A stretch of 45,215 nt of DNA from JBOHRE01 sp050732635. GTDB taxonomy: Bacteria > Gemmatimonadota > Gemmatimonadetes > Longimicrobiales > RSA9. Positions within the stretch are counted from its first letter, which is position 1. Each line of letters starts with the position of its first letter. The notes below the pieces were generated by a model. The model made no database searches. It saw only the letters and a list, made by a program, of their open reading frames with translations, and was not told the DNA's origin. The stretch spans positions 1-45,215 of the forward strand of contig JBOHRE010000016.1 in the NCBI GenBank assembly GCA_050732635.1, written 5' to 3'. Of this stretch, positions 1 to 10,317 are shown piece after piece. The translations under genes were made by a program, and so were the position numbers.

Positions 1-2112
<2,112 letters not shown>

Positions 2113-2136
2113 CAGCGCGGCCCGAACCCCTCGGTC

Positions 2137-2418
2137 ATGGTCATTGGCGTGATCGCCTGGGAGCTGGAGATCATCGGCTCCCAGTCGCTGAAGGAGAAGC
2201 GCAGCGTCATCAAAAGCCTGAAGGATCGGCTACATGAGCGCTTCAACGTATCGGTCGCTGAAACCGATCATCAGGATCGCTGGCAACGTGCCGAGCTGAC
2301 CGCCTGTGTCGTGGCCAGTGCTCGCCAGCAGGCGGAGTCGGTACTGCAGACCGCCGATCAGCTGGTCGCGGCCGAGCATCGGGCCCGCATCATCGACAGC
2401 TACCGCACGTTCCGCTGA
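2137..2418 (+). CDS. ylxP: DUF503 / YlxP-like small protein
   Basis: This 93-residue protein belongs by sequence to the DUF503 (YlxP) family, whose genes usually sit between infB and rbfA, as here. Visible hallmarks are the hydrophobic N-terminal strand MVIGVIAWELEI, the SLKEKRSVIKSLKDRL segment and the later VSVAETDHQDRWQRAEL segment typical of the family. Its length matches the usual 90-100 residues. The function is not firmly established; the context points to ribosome assembly or translation. ATG 2137 is the only good start. A strong hairpin terminator begins 4 bases after the stop codon. Confidence 0.9.
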   Translation: MVIGVIAWELEIIGSQSLKEKRSVIKSLKDRLHERFNVSVAETDHQDRWQRAELTACVVASARQQAESVLQTADQLVAAEHRARIIDSYRTFR

Positions 2419-2421
2419 CGC

Positions 2422-2448
2422 ACGGCGGCCACCGCCGGCCGCCGTTTT
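2422..2448 (+). terminator. Rho-independent terminator/attenuator between ylxP and rbfA
   Basis: A perfect 9-bp stem (ACGGCGGCC 2422-2430 with GGCCGCCGT 2437-2445) encloses a 6-base loop and leads straight into a TTTT run (2445-2448). This is the classic intrinsic terminator shape. It lies immediately after the ylxP stop and only 34 bases before rbfA, so it probably trims or attenuates transcription inside the operon rather than ending it completely. Confidence 0.75.
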
Positions 2449-2481
2449 GCATGCCGTGCGGGCAGGCACTCGGCAAACGCA

Positions 2482-2859
2482 ATGGCGAATCGACGGATTC
2501 AGCGACTGAACGAGCAGTTGCGACGCGAGATCACCGACATCCTGCGGACCAAGGTGCGCGATCCGCGCGTCGGACTGGTCACGGTGACGAGCGTCGACAC
2601 GACGCCTGATCTGTATCGCGCGCGCGTCTACCTGAATACGCTGGGCGATCCAGCGGCGCGTGAGGACATGCTGGCAGGCGTGCGATCGGCTGCTCCCTTT
2701 ATCCGCAGCGAGCTGGCGCGCACGATACGCGTGCGCCACATGCCCGAACTCCACTTCGAGATCGATCGCAGCCTCGAGCATGCGTTGCGCATCGAACGGC
2801 TGTTGGATGAGGTGCTGCCGGGCGACGAAGCCGAGCGCCATGAGGAAGGCGACGCGTGA
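2482..2859 (+). CDS. rbfA: 30S ribosome-binding factor A
   Basis: RbfA is a small KH-type protein that binds the immature 30S subunit and helps mature the 16S rRNA 5' end. The 125-residue product begins MANRRIQRLNEQLRREITDI and contains the family signatures KVRDPRVGLVTVTSVDTTPD (about residues 28-47) and the C-terminal MPELHFEIDRSLEHALRIERLL. Its length is normal. It overlaps the truB start by 20 bases, indicating coupled translation. Its ATG is the natural start because the family N-terminus begins there. Confidence 0.95.
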   Translation: MANRRIQRLNEQLRREITDILRTKVRDPRVGLVTVTSVDTTPDLYRARVYLNTLGDPAAREDMLAGVRSAAPFIRSELARTIRVRHMPELHFEIDRSLEHALRIERLLDEVLPGDEAERHEEGDA

Positions 2860-3745
2860 GGCCGGTCACCTGAACGGCATCCTGCCGGTCGACAAGCCCG
2901 CCGGTCCGACGTCGCATGACATTGTGGCGCTCGCACGGCGCGAGCTGCACGAACGGCGCATCGGGCACACCGGCACGCTCGACCCGTTTGCCTCGGGGCT
3001 GTTGCTGCTGTGCGTCGGAGCGGCCACCCGGCTGGCAGAGTATCTGAGTGGGCCGGCCAAGCGATACACGGCGGTGGCGCGTCTGGGGCGGGCGACCGAC
3101 ACCGACGACGCAACCGGCGTCACCTCGAGTGAGTCGGCGAACTGGCGCTCGGTCGAACGGGCCCGCATCGAGGAGGCGTTCCAGCGTCTGGTGGGGCGCG
3201 TCCCGCAACGGCCTCCCACGTACTCGGCGAAGCACGTGGGCGGCGAGCGATCGCACCGACTCGCGCGGCGTGGCCAGCCGGTCCGACCCGCAGCGGTCGC
3301 GGTCGAGATCTACGCCATCGAGCTCGTCGAGCTCGACCTGCCGGACGTGCACTTCACGGTCGAATGCGCCAGCGGCACCTACGTGCGCGCCATCGCACGT
3401 GACTTCGGTGAAGCGCTGGGCACTGGCGCGCACCTGGTTGCGCTCCGCCGTACGGCTATTGGTGTGTTCGCTGTCGAGGACGCGGTGGCTGCCGCGTCCC
3501 TGGCCGATCCGGAGGCCGTACGGCGGGCATGGATCGACCCACTCGCGGCGCTCGCGCATCTGCCCTCCGTCGAAGTGAATGGAGCGGCCCGTCAGCGGAT
3601 CGCGCACGGCGCAGCCGTCGCCGACCCGCACGAGGCAGGCAGCGCCGCGCCGGCGGTTGTCGTGGCGCACGACGGCCAGCTGATCGCGGTCGCCGAGCGG
3701 CGCGACGGCATGCTGCTGCCGCGCAAGGTGTTCCTTCATGACTGA
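2840..3745 (+). CDS. truB: tRNA pseudouridine(55) synthase TruB
   Basis: TruB converts U55 of the tRNA T-loop to pseudouridine. ATG 2840 is chosen because homology begins there (LNGILPVDKPAGPTSHD); in-frame sequence upstream lies inside rbfA and is not TruB-like. The product is 301 residues. The catalytic aspartate is Asp48 in GHTGTLDPFASG, followed by the conserved KRYTA segment, the CASGTYVRAIARD motif and a C-terminal PUA-like region ending in LLPRKVFL. It overlaps rbfA by 20 bases and ribF by 8 bases, so the three genes are translationally coupled. Confidence 0.96.
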   Translation: MRKATREAGHLNGILPVDKPAGPTSHDIVALARRELHERRIGHTGTLDPFASGLLLLCVGAATRLAEYLSGPAKRYTAVARLGRATDTDDATGVTSSESANWRSVERARIEEAFQRLVGRVPQRPPTYSAKHVGGERSHRLARRGQPVRPAAVAVEIYAIELVELDLPDVHFTVECASGTYVRAIARDFGEALGTGAHLVALRRTAIGVFAVEDAVAAASLADPEAVRRAWIDPLAALAHLPSVEVNGAARQRIAHGAAVADPHEAGSAAPAVVVAHDGQLIAVAERRDGMLLPRKVFLHD

Positions 3746-4685
3746 GCAGGTCCGCACTGGTGCCGATGCGATCGTGCCGCTCGACGGTCACGGCACGGTC
3801 GCGACCGTCGGCACGTTCGACGGCGTCCACCGCGGCCACTGGAGCGTGCTGCAGGAGCTTCGAGCACGGGCAGTCGAGCAGGGTCGTCGCAGCGTGCTGG
3901 TCACGTTCCACCCACATCCGCTGCGGATCGTGCGCCCCGAAACCGCACCCGCCCTGCTGACGACACCGGACGAAAAGAAGGAAATCCTCGCCGAAAGCGG
4001 CGTCGACTATGCCGTCTTTCTGCGCTTCACTCGCGAGCTGGCCGACTATTCACCTCGGCGATTCGTCGAGGACATCCTGATCCGCAGGCTCGACATGCGC
4101 CACCTGGTCATCGGCTATGACCATGGATTCGGACGCGGCCGCAGCGGCGACGTGGCGACGCTACGCGAGATCGGGCAGGAGCTCCACTTCGCCCTGGATG
4201 TCGTCGAAGCCGTACAGCGCGACGAGGAACCCGTCTCCTCCAGCCGGATCCGCCGTGCACTCCAAAACGGCGACATCGCCGAGGCGGGCCGAGGACTCGG
4301 ACGCCCGTACGCACTTCGCGGCGTTGTCGTCCGCGGCGAAGGACGCGGTCACTCGCTCGGCTTTCCCACAGCCAACATCAGGCCCGACCACGAGGACAAG
4401 CTGCTGCCGCTGGAGGGCGTTTACGCCGCGCGCGCGATCCTGCACACGCGCGTCCTCGATGGCGTGCTTCACCTCGGTCCGCGGCCCACGTTTCAGGGCT
4501 CCACCCCCTCCATCGAGCTGCACCTCTTCGATTTCGACGAGGATATCTACGGCGAAACGATCCGACTCGAGTTCTGCCGCTGGCTGCGGCCGATTCATCC
4601 CTTTGCCACCGTGGCCGCGCTGGTCGATGCGATCCGCGACGACTGCCAGGCAGCGCGGCACGCCCTCGCCGGCGGCTGTCTCTGA
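3738..4685 (+). CDS. ribF: Bifunctional riboflavin kinase / FAD synthetase
   Basis: RibF phosphorylates riboflavin to FMN and then adenylylates FMN to FAD. The 315-residue protein has the N-terminal nucleotidyltransferase domain with GTFDGVHRGH (a HxGH-like motif) near residue 29 and SSSRIRRAL near residue 165. The C-terminal riboflavin kinase domain follows with LGFPTANI and GVYAA. Length is normal for the bifunctional enzyme. The start codon lies inside the 3' end of truB (8-base overlap). It is the last gene before a promoter-bearing gap. Confidence 0.96.
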   Translation: MTEQVRTGADAIVPLDGHGTVATVGTFDGVHRGHWSVLQELRARAVEQGRRSVLVTFHPHPLRIVRPETAPALLTTPDEKKEILAESGVDYAVFLRFTRELADYSPRRFVEDILIRRLDMRHLVIGYDHGFGRGRSGDVATLREIGQELHFALDVVEAVQRDEEPVSSSRIRRALQNGDIAEAGRGLGRPYALRGVVVRGEGRGHSLGFPTANIRPDHEDKLLPLEGVYAARAILHTRVLDGVLHLGPRPTFQGSTPSIELHLFDFDEDIYGETIRLEFCRWLRPIHPFATVAALVDAIRDDCQAARHALAGGCL

Positions 4686-4734
4686 GCGACGTCTGAACGC
4701 GGGCTTGCTCGGCCCCGTCTTCGGTGGCGGCGGC

Positions 4735-4763
4735 TTGTGAAACGGGCGATTCATAGATATTAT
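4735..4763 (+). promoter_or_regulatory. Sigma70-type promoter for rpsO-pnp
   Basis: TTGTGA (4735-4740) and TATTAT (4758-4763) are separated by exactly 17 bases in the only AT-rich patch of the 152-base ribF-rpsO gap. Transcription would start near 4770, leaving a leader of about 68 bases before rpsO. The match is by eye to the TTGACA/TATAAT consensus. Confidence 0.55.
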
Positions 4764-4837
4764 TCAAGGTTGTCGAGTTTCGGCGAGGCGAAGACGCCTC
4801 GGCTTCCCGACCAGCGTAGACTCTCGCGGAGGCACCG

Positions 4838-5098
4838 ATGGTGTGGCAGAAGGACGAAATCATCCAGAAGTACCAGCTCCACCCTACCGACCGGGGCAGC
4901 GCGCCGGTGCAGATCGCACTGCTGACTGCGCGGATCAACGAGCTGACCGAGCATTTCCGTAGCCACCCCAAAGATCACCACAGTCGACGCGGCCTGCTGA
5001 AGATGGTGGGCCAGCGTCGTCGTCTGCTGGAGTACCTCAAGCGCACGGACCTGGAGCGGTATCGTGGTCTGATCGAGGACCTCGGGCTGCGTCACTGA
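4838..5098 (+). CDS. rpsO: 30S ribosomal protein S15
   Basis: S15 is a primary 16S rRNA-binding protein of the 30S platform. The 86-residue product shows the family pattern: EIIQKYQLHPTDRGSAPVQI near the start, ALLTARINELTEHFRSHPKD, then HSRRGLLKMVGQRRRLLEYL. A strong ribosome binding site, GGAGG (4828-4832), sits five bases before ATG 4838. The order rpsO-pnp is conserved in bacteria. S15 autoregulation through its leader is common in the family, but no specific pseudoknot could be established here. Confidence 0.97.
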   Translation: MVWQKDEIIQKYQLHPTDRGSAPVQIALLTARINELTEHFRSHPKDHHSRRGLLKMVGQRRRLLEYLKRTDLERYRGLIEDLGLRH

Positions 5099-5099
5099 G

Positions 5100-5120
5100 C
5101 CGGGACCAGTCGCTGGCCGG
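5100..5120 (+). promoter_or_regulatory. Imperfect hairpin in the rpsO-pnp gap
   Basis: CCGG (5100-5103) can pair with CCGG (5117-5120), and CCAG (5106-5109) with CTGG (5113-5116), leaving a two-base GA bulge and a TCG loop. There is no T-run, so it is not a standard terminator. In enterobacteria the pnp leader carries a processed stem-loop used in autoregulation; a similar role here is only a guess. Confidence 0.25.
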
Positions 5121-5210
5121 TTGGCGGCGAGCGTGCGGTCGTGCGGGAGCGCAGCGGCCGAGAGGAGCAGGAAAGCGGCGATCGAGAAAAAACGAGAGAA
5201 AGACGAGATC

Positions 5211-7295
5211 ATGAAGCGGATCGAAAAGACGTTCGCGGGCCGGCCCCTGATCATCGAGACGGGTCGGATGGCGCGCCAGGCACACGGCGCGTGCACGATC
5301 CAGTACGGTGAGACAGTCGTGCTCTGTACCGCGACGGCGGCCGAGCAGCGCACGCATCTGCCGTTCTTCCCCTTGACGGTAGAGTACCGTGAGAAGTTCT
5401 ACGCTGCGGGCAAGTTCCCGGGCGGATTCATCAAGCGGGAAGGGCGGCCGAACGAGAACGAGGTGCTGTCGGCGCGCCTGATCGATCGGCCGATCCGGCC
5501 GCTGTTCCCGGAGGGCTTTCAGAACGAGACGCAGGTCTTCGTGACGGTGCTGTCCGCGGATCAGGAGAACAATGCGGATGTGCTGGGCATGGTCGGCACG
5601 TCGGTGGCGCTGTCGCTGTCGAAGATCCCGTTCAACGGTCCGATCGCGGGCGTGCGGGTTGGCCGGATCGAGGGGCAGTGGGTCCTGAATCCGACGTTCC
5701 AGCAGCTCGAGTTCAGCGAGCTGGACATGGTGGTGGCGGGCACGGAGAACGGGATCCTGATGGTCGAAGGCGGCGCGATCGAGCTGCCGGAGGATACGAT
5801 CGTCGAGGCGCTGCAGGTCGCGCATCAGGGGATCCGCGATCTGGTCGCGATCCAGAAGGAGCTATTGCGCGAGATCTCGGTGCCGAAGATGGCATGGAGC
5901 GCGTTGCCGATTCCCGATGGCGTGCGCGAGCGGGTCGAGAGCCTGGCGGGTGAGCGGATCCACGAATCGTTGAACCTGAAGGTGAAGGCGGAGAGGAGTC
6001 AGGCGCTGGCGACGGTGCGTGAGGACATAGCGGCGGCGCTGGCGGAGGAGTTTCCGGAGGAGGGCACCGCGATCAAGGAAGTGCTGTACGGGATCGAGAA
6101 GCGTGTCCTGCGCCAGCAGGTGCTGGAGCGGGGCGAGCGCGTCGATGGTCGTGGGGTCGACGACATCCGCGACATCACGTGTGAGATCGGGCTGCTGCCA
6201 CGGACGCACGGCTCGGCGCTGTTCACGCGTGGCCAGACGCAGTCGCTGGCCGCCGTGACGCTCGGCTCGCCGGCGGACGAACAGCGCGTGGACACGGTCG
6301 ATGTGGCTCAGGAAACGAGCAAGTCGTTCATGCTACACTACAACATGCCGCCGTATGCGGTCGGCGAAGTGCGACCGATCCGGGGCGTGTCGCGACGCGA
6401 GCAAGGTCATGGCGCGCTGGCGGAGCGGGCAATCCAGCCGTTGCTGCCGGCCTACGACGAATTCCCCTACACCATCCGCGTGGTGTCGGAGATTCTCGAG
6501 TCGAACGGCTCCTCCTCGATGGCATCGGTATGCAGCGCATCGCTGGGTCTGATGGATGCGGGAGTGCCGCTGCGCGCCTCGTGTGCGGGTGTGGCGATGG
6601 GTCTGATCAAGGACGGCGAGCGAGTGGCAGTTCTGACGGACATCCTGGGCGTCGAGGATGCATTGGGCGACATGGACTTCAAGGTCGCCGGCACGCGCAA
6701 GGGTGTGACGTCGATCCAGATGGACATCAAGGTCGAGGGGCTGACGGTCGATATCATGCGCGACGCGCTGGGCCGGGCGCACCGGGGTCGACTCCACATT
6801 CTGGATGTCATGGAGCGCACGATTTCGGAGCCTCGTGCGGAGCTCTCGCGCTACGCGCCGCGGATCATCACGCTGCAGATCAACCCGGAGAAGATCGGTC
6901 TGGTGATCGGTCCGAAGGGCAAGACGGTGCGCTCGATCCAGGAGCAGACGGGTGCGCAGATCAACATCGATGACACGGGTGTCATCACGATCTCGAGCCC
7001 GGGTGGCGTGGGGGGCGACAAGGCACGCGAGATGATCGCGGCGCTGACGGAGGAACCGGAGGTCGGCAAGATCTACGAGGGCGTGGTGAAGAGTACGACG
7101 AGCTTCGGCGCCTTTGTCGAGATCCTGCCTGGCGTAGAAGGTCTCTGCCATATCTCGGAGCTCCAGGACGGACGCACGGAGAATACCGACGATGTGCTGA
7201 AGAAGGGTGAAACGACGAAGGTGAAGCTGCTCTCGATCGATGAGAAGGGGCGGCTCCGCCTGTCCCGGAAGGCTGCGCTTTCGACCGTTGACTAG
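5211..7295 (+). CDS. pnp: Polyribonucleotide nucleotidyltransferase (PNPase)
   Basis: PNPase is a 3'-5' phosphorolytic exoribonuclease of RNA decay. ATG 5211 gives 694 residues beginning MKRIEKTFAGRPLIIETGRM; a TTG 90 bases upstream would add a non-conserved Lys-rich leader. Domains in order: RNase PH-like domain 1 (about 1-140, with GGFIKREGRPNENEVLSARL), a helical linker, RNase PH-like domain 2 (about 310-540, with RTHGSALFTRGQTQSLAAVT), a KH domain (GXXG as GPKG) and a C-terminal S1 domain (GVVKSTTSFGAFVEILPGVE). The length is normal. It follows rpsO by 112 bases, and its 3' end overlaps the start of the M16 peptidase gene. Confidence 0.97.
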   Translation: MKRIEKTFAGRPLIIETGRMARQAHGACTIQYGETVVLCTATAAEQRTHLPFFPLTVEYREKFYAAGKFPGGFIKREGRPNENEVLSARLIDRPIRPLFPEGFQNETQVFVTVLSADQENNADVLGMVGTSVALSLSKIPFNGPIAGVRVGRIEGQWVLNPTFQQLEFSELDMVVAGTENGILMVEGGAIELPEDTIVEALQVAHQGIRDLVAIQKELLREISVPKMAWSALPIPDGVRERVESLAGERIHESLNLKVKAERSQALATVREDIAAALAEEFPEEGTAIKEVLYGIEKRVLRQQVLERGERVDGRGVDDIRDITCEIGLLPRTHGSALFTRGQTQSLAAVTLGSPADEQRVDTVDVAQETSKSFMLHYNMPPYAVGEVRPIRGVSRREQGHGALAERAIQPLLPAYDEFPYTIRVVSEILESNGSSSMASVCSASLGLMDAGVPLRASCAGVAMGLIKDGERVAVLTDILGVEDALGDMDFKVAGTRKGVTSIQMDIKVEGLTVDIMRDALGRAHRGRLHILDVMERTISEPRAELSRYAPRIITLQINPEKIGLVIGPKGKTVRSIQEQTGAQINIDDTGVITISSPGGVGGDKAREMIAALTEEPEVGKIYEGVVKSTTSFGAFVEILPGVEGLCHISELQDGRTENTDDVLKKGETTKVKLLSIDEKGRLRLSRKAALSTVD

Positions 7296-8544
7296 AGCCG
7301 CTACGGTCGCGGCCAGCGACCGGTTCGCCGCGGCGGAACTGGATGGCGGCCTGCTGGTGCTGACGGAGGAGATGCCGTGGGTCCGATCCGCCGCGATCGG
7401 CATCTGGGTGCGCTGGGGCTCGGCGCACGAGCTGCCTCGGGAGATGGGCGTGAGCCATCTCCTCGAGCACATGGTGTTCAAGGGTACGCAGCGCCGCAGC
7501 GCGCGCGAGCTGGCACTGGTGCTGGAGCGGCTGGGCGGCTCACTGGATGCGTACACCACCCGCGAGCATACGAGCTTTCAGGCGCGCGTCCTGGATGAGC
7601 ATGTCGAGGACGCGCTCGACGTGCTTGCGGACATGGTGCTGACGCCGCTGTTGCGGCCGACCGACCTGGAGCTGGAGCGGCGCGTCGTGCTCGAGGAGAT
7701 CGCGGCAGTGGAGGACACGCCGGACGATCTCGTCTTCGATCTGCACGCGGCCGAGCTGTGGGGCCAGCACCCGTATGGCTACTCGATCCTCGGTACGCGC
7801 GCGACGATCTCGGCGCTGAGCGAGCACGACCTGCGGCGGGTGCACGACCGAGCGTACTCGCGCCCGAATCTGATCGTCGCCGCCGCGGGCAACATTCGCC
7901 ACGACGAGGTGGTTGCGCAGGTGGAGCGCCAGTTCGCACCAGCGCCGTCCGGCGCTGCCGCGGCGAGCCTGCCGCAGCCGAGCGCGGCGGCGCCGCATGT
8001 CGGGCGCGTGCCGCGCGACTCCTCGCAGACCCACCTGGTTTTCGGCACCTCGACGTTCGGGCACAGCGACCCGCGCCGCTACGCGCTGGTGCTGCTGTCG
8101 AACGCATTCGGCGGCGGCATGAGCTCGCGCCTGTTTCAGCGGGTGCGTGAAGAGCTGGGCCTGGCCTACACGGTCTACTCGTACCAGACGTTTTACCGCG
8201 ATGCCGGCGTGTGTGGCGTCTACGTCGGCACGCGTCGAGAGACCGCCGACCTGGCCGAAGCGACGATCCGTGAGGAAATGGCGCGCCTGGCCGCGCACGG
8301 GTTGAGCTCGACCGAGCTGGCCGACGCCAAGGGACAGGTGAAGGGCCAGATCGTGCTGTCGCTGGAATCGAGCGGTGCGCGGTTGCATCGGCTGGCGGGC
8401 GTCGCCCTGTACGATGAGCCGTTTTTGAGCCTGGATGAGCTGGTCGCCCGTGTGGACGCGGTGAGCGCGGAGGAGGTCGCGGCGGTGGCGGCGGAGTATG
8501 CGGATCCGGAGCGTCAGGTGCTGCTGCGGCTCGGCCCCGATTAG
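7240..8544 (+). CDS. M16-family zinc metallopeptidase (processing-peptidase-like)
   Basis: This is a pitrilysin/M16 peptidase of the short one-subunit type that often follows pnp. The inverted zinc motif HLLEH is at residues 73-77 (numbered from ATG 7240), with the third ligand in VVLEEI near residues 152-153. The C-terminal half has the second M16 fold with GGGMSSRLFQRVREELGLAY. Two starts are possible. ATG 7240 overlaps pnp by 56 bases, whereas TTG 7288 overlaps by only 8 bases and still keeps the first conserved strand (ELDGGLLVLTEEMP). The TTG start is plausible, like the 8-base truB-ribF overlap. No signal peptide is seen, so it is probably cytoplasmic. Confidence 0.9.
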   Translation: MRRGGSACPGRLRFRPLTRAATVAASDRFAAAELDGGLLVLTEEMPWVRSAAIGIWVRWGSAHELPREMGVSHLLEHMVFKGTQRRSARELALVLERLGGSLDAYTTREHTSFQARVLDEHVEDALDVLADMVLTPLLRPTDLELERRVVLEEIAAVEDTPDDLVFDLHAAELWGQHPYGYSILGTRATISALSEHDLRRVHDRAYSRPNLIVAAAGNIRHDEVVAQVERQFAPAPSGAAAASLPQPSAAAPHVGRVPRDSSQTHLVFGTSTFGHSDPRRYALVLLSNAFGGGMSSRLFQRVREELGLAYTVYSYQTFYRDAGVCGVYVGTRRETADLAEATIREEMARLAAHGLSSTELADAKGQVKGQIVLSLESSGARLHRLAGVALYDEPFLSLDELVARVDAVSAEEVAAVAAEYADPERQVLLRLGPD

Positions 8545-8577
8545 ACACCGCGCGGTGAACACTTTGCGAGAAGGCAC

Positions 8578-9690
8578 ATGATCATCGGCGTTCCGAGGGA
8601 GATCAAGTCCAACGAGAACCGCGTTGCGCTGGTTCCGGCGGGCGCGGAAGCACTGGCCCATCAGGGCCATACGGTGCTGGTCGAGCGCGGCGCGGGATTG
8701 GGAAGCGGATTCGCCGACAACGCATACGAAGCGGTGGGCGGACGCCTGATCGGCGACGCCGCTGAGGTTTGGTCGCAGGCCGAAATGATCCTGAAGGTGA
8801 AGGAGCCGATCGCGGTGGAGTACCGGCATATGCGCCGGGACCAGGTCATCTTCACGTATTTCCATTTCGCTGCTTCCGAGGAGCTGACGCGCGCCGTGAT
8901 GGAATCCGGCGCGGTCGCGATCGCCTACGAGACCGTGCAGCTGCCCACCGGCGAACTACCGCTGCTGACGCCCATGAGCGAGGTGGCCGGGCGCATGGCC
9001 GTCCAGGAGGGGGCGAAGTATCTGGAGAAGTATTTCGGCGGGCGTGGCATTCTGCTGGGCGGCGTGCCCGGCGTGGAGCCGGGCACCGTGGTGATTCTGG
9101 GCGGCGGCATCGTCGGCTCGAACGCCGCCCGCATGGCGGCGGGCCTGGGTGCGCGGGTCGTGCTACTCGATCTATCATTGAACCGGCTGCGCTATCTCGC
9201 CGAGGTCATGCCGGCGAACGTGGTCCTGCTGTACTCGAATCGACACAACATTCTCGAGCTGCTCGAAAAGGCCGACCTGCTGATCGGCGCCGTCCTCTTA
9301 CCGGGGGCGAAGGCGCCGAAGCTGGTCCGGCGCGACGACCTGAAGCGAATGAAGGAGGGCGCCGTTATCGTCGATGTGGCGGTCGATCAGGGCGGGTGCA
9401 TCGAGACGATCCATCCCACCACCCACGACGACCCGATCTACGTCGTCGATGGCGTGATCCACTACGCCGTGGCCAACATGCCGGGCGGCGTGCCACGGAC
9501 GTCGACGCTCGCGCTGACGAACGCGACGTTCCCCTATGCGCTGGCGCTTGCGAATCGCGGCTGGCAGGACGCCTGCCGGGCCGATCGCGCGCTGGCGCTG
9601 GGGGTCAACGTCGTCGCCGGCGAGATCACCTACCCCGGGGTGGCGGAGGCCTTCGGCCTGGGGTATGCCCCGGTCGAGACCGCCCTGTAG
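8578..9690 (+). CDS. ald: Alanine dehydrogenase
   Basis: Ald is an NAD-dependent enzyme that interconverts L-alanine and pyruvate plus ammonia. The 370-residue protein begins MIIGVPREIKSNENRVALVP, the family N-terminus. The conserved catalytic/substrate residues fall at the usual positions: Lys75 in ILKVKEP and His96 in FTYFHF. The Rossmann motif is VVILGGGIVGSNAARMAAGLGA. A purine-rich AGAAGG lies before ATG 8578. A small CACCGC/GCGGTG palindrome sits in the 33-base gap after the M16 gene. Confidence 0.96.
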   Translation: MIIGVPREIKSNENRVALVPAGAEALAHQGHTVLVERGAGLGSGFADNAYEAVGGRLIGDAAEVWSQAEMILKVKEPIAVEYRHMRRDQVIFTYFHFAASEELTRAVMESGAVAIAYETVQLPTGELPLLTPMSEVAGRMAVQEGAKYLEKYFGGRGILLGGVPGVEPGTVVILGGGIVGSNAARMAAGLGARVVLLDLSLNRLRYLAEVMPANVVLLYSNRHNILELLEKADLLIGAVLLPGAKAPKLVRRDDLKRMKEGAVIVDVAVDQGGCIETIHPTTHDDPIYVVDGVIHYAVANMPGGVPRTSTLALTNATFPYALALANRGWQDACRADRALALGVNVVAGEITYPGVAEAFGLGYAPVETAL

Positions 9691-9692
9691 TC

Positions 9693-9706
9693 CCCTTTTG
9701 CAAGGG
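9693..9706 (+). promoter_or_regulatory. Small hairpin covering the dut ribosome binding site
   Basis: CCCTT (9693-9697) can pair with AAGGG (9702-9706) around a TTGC loop. AAGGG is the likely Shine-Dalgarno of dut (ATG 9712), so the stem would hide it. With five base pairs it is weak and may have no function. Confidence 0.25.
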
Positions 9707-9711
9707 TCGTG

Positions 9712-10161
9712 ATGGACCGGATCCGGGTGCAGGTGCGTCGGCTGGAAGGCTTTCCAGCCGACTGGGCGTTGCCGGCATACGCCACACCGGGCGCGGCGGC
9801 CGTCGATCTCCGCAACGCCGGTCCCGATGTGCGGCTGGATCCGCTGGCGCGCGTGCTGGTGCCGACCGCACTTGCGCTCGCACTGCCGGAGGGCACCGAG
9901 GCCCAGATCCGGCCACGGTCGGGACTCGCCTACCGGCGCGGGATCAGCATTCCGAACACGCCGTGCACGATCGACAGCGATTACCGTGGGGAAATCCTGA
10001 TTCCGCTCGTGAACCTCGATGTCGAGCCGCAGACCCTGGCGCACGGTGAGCGCGTGGCGCAGCTGGTGATCGCGCGCGTTGCGCGCATCGAATGGGCGCC
10101 CGTCGAGGCACTGCCGCCGAGCGCGCGGGGCGGTGGCGGCTTCGGCAGCACGGGCCGCTAA
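9712..10161 (+). CDS. dut: Deoxyuridine 5'-triphosphate nucleotidohydrolase (dUTPase)
   Basis: Dut hydrolyses dUTP to dUMP, protecting DNA from uracil and feeding thymidylate synthesis. The trimeric dUTPase motifs are all visible in order: ATPGAAAVDL (motif 1), PRSGLA (motif 2), CTIDSDYRGEI (motif 3), GERVAQLVIA (motif 4) and the C-terminal Gly-rich RGGGGFGSTGR (motif 5). ATG 9712 has AAGGG five bases upstream; a GTG at 9709 adds one residue. The length (149 residues) is normal. Confidence 0.95.
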   Translation: MDRIRVQVRRLEGFPADWALPAYATPGAAAVDLRNAGPDVRLDPLARVLVPTALALALPEGTEAQIRPRSGLAYRRGISIPNTPCTIDSDYRGEILIPLVNLDVEPQTLAHGERVAQLVIARVARIEWAPVEALPPSARGGGGFGSTGR

Positions 10162-10197
10162 AGCCCCGGAATTTCAACGACTTCGGGCATTCCGCGC

Positions 10198-10226
10198 TTG
10201 CAGTTGGCGAGGTGCGCGGCTTAAGT
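10198..10226 (+). promoter_or_regulatory. Possible weak promoter upstream of mreB
   Basis: TTGCAG (10198-10203) and TTAAGT (10221-10226) are 17 bases apart in the 156-base dut-mreB gap. The -10 match is poor. A promoter somewhere here is likely because the long mre block starts downstream, but this exact site is tentative. Confidence 0.22.
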
Positions 10227-10317
10227 TTCAAGCTTCTGTGTCGGGGGCACACCGCACGCCGGACGGTGCGCCGCAGCAGCGTTCAGGGGTCCCGCCGGTG
10301 GGACCAGAGGGCAAACC

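Noticed and set aside
2699..3757. A 352-residue minus-strand frame opposite truB
   Set aside because: TruB is fully supported on the plus strand with its catalytic Asp48; the antisense frame has no domain.
6333..8865. Two long minus-strand frames (about 408 and 441 residues) opposite pnp, the M16 gene and the start of ald
   Set aside because: No motifs are present, and they mirror the codon periodicity of the real genes.
10162..10317. The dut-mreB gap, checked for a tRNA or small RNA
   Set aside because: No cloverleaf or strong stem was seen; short open frames here have no ribosome binding site worth reporting.
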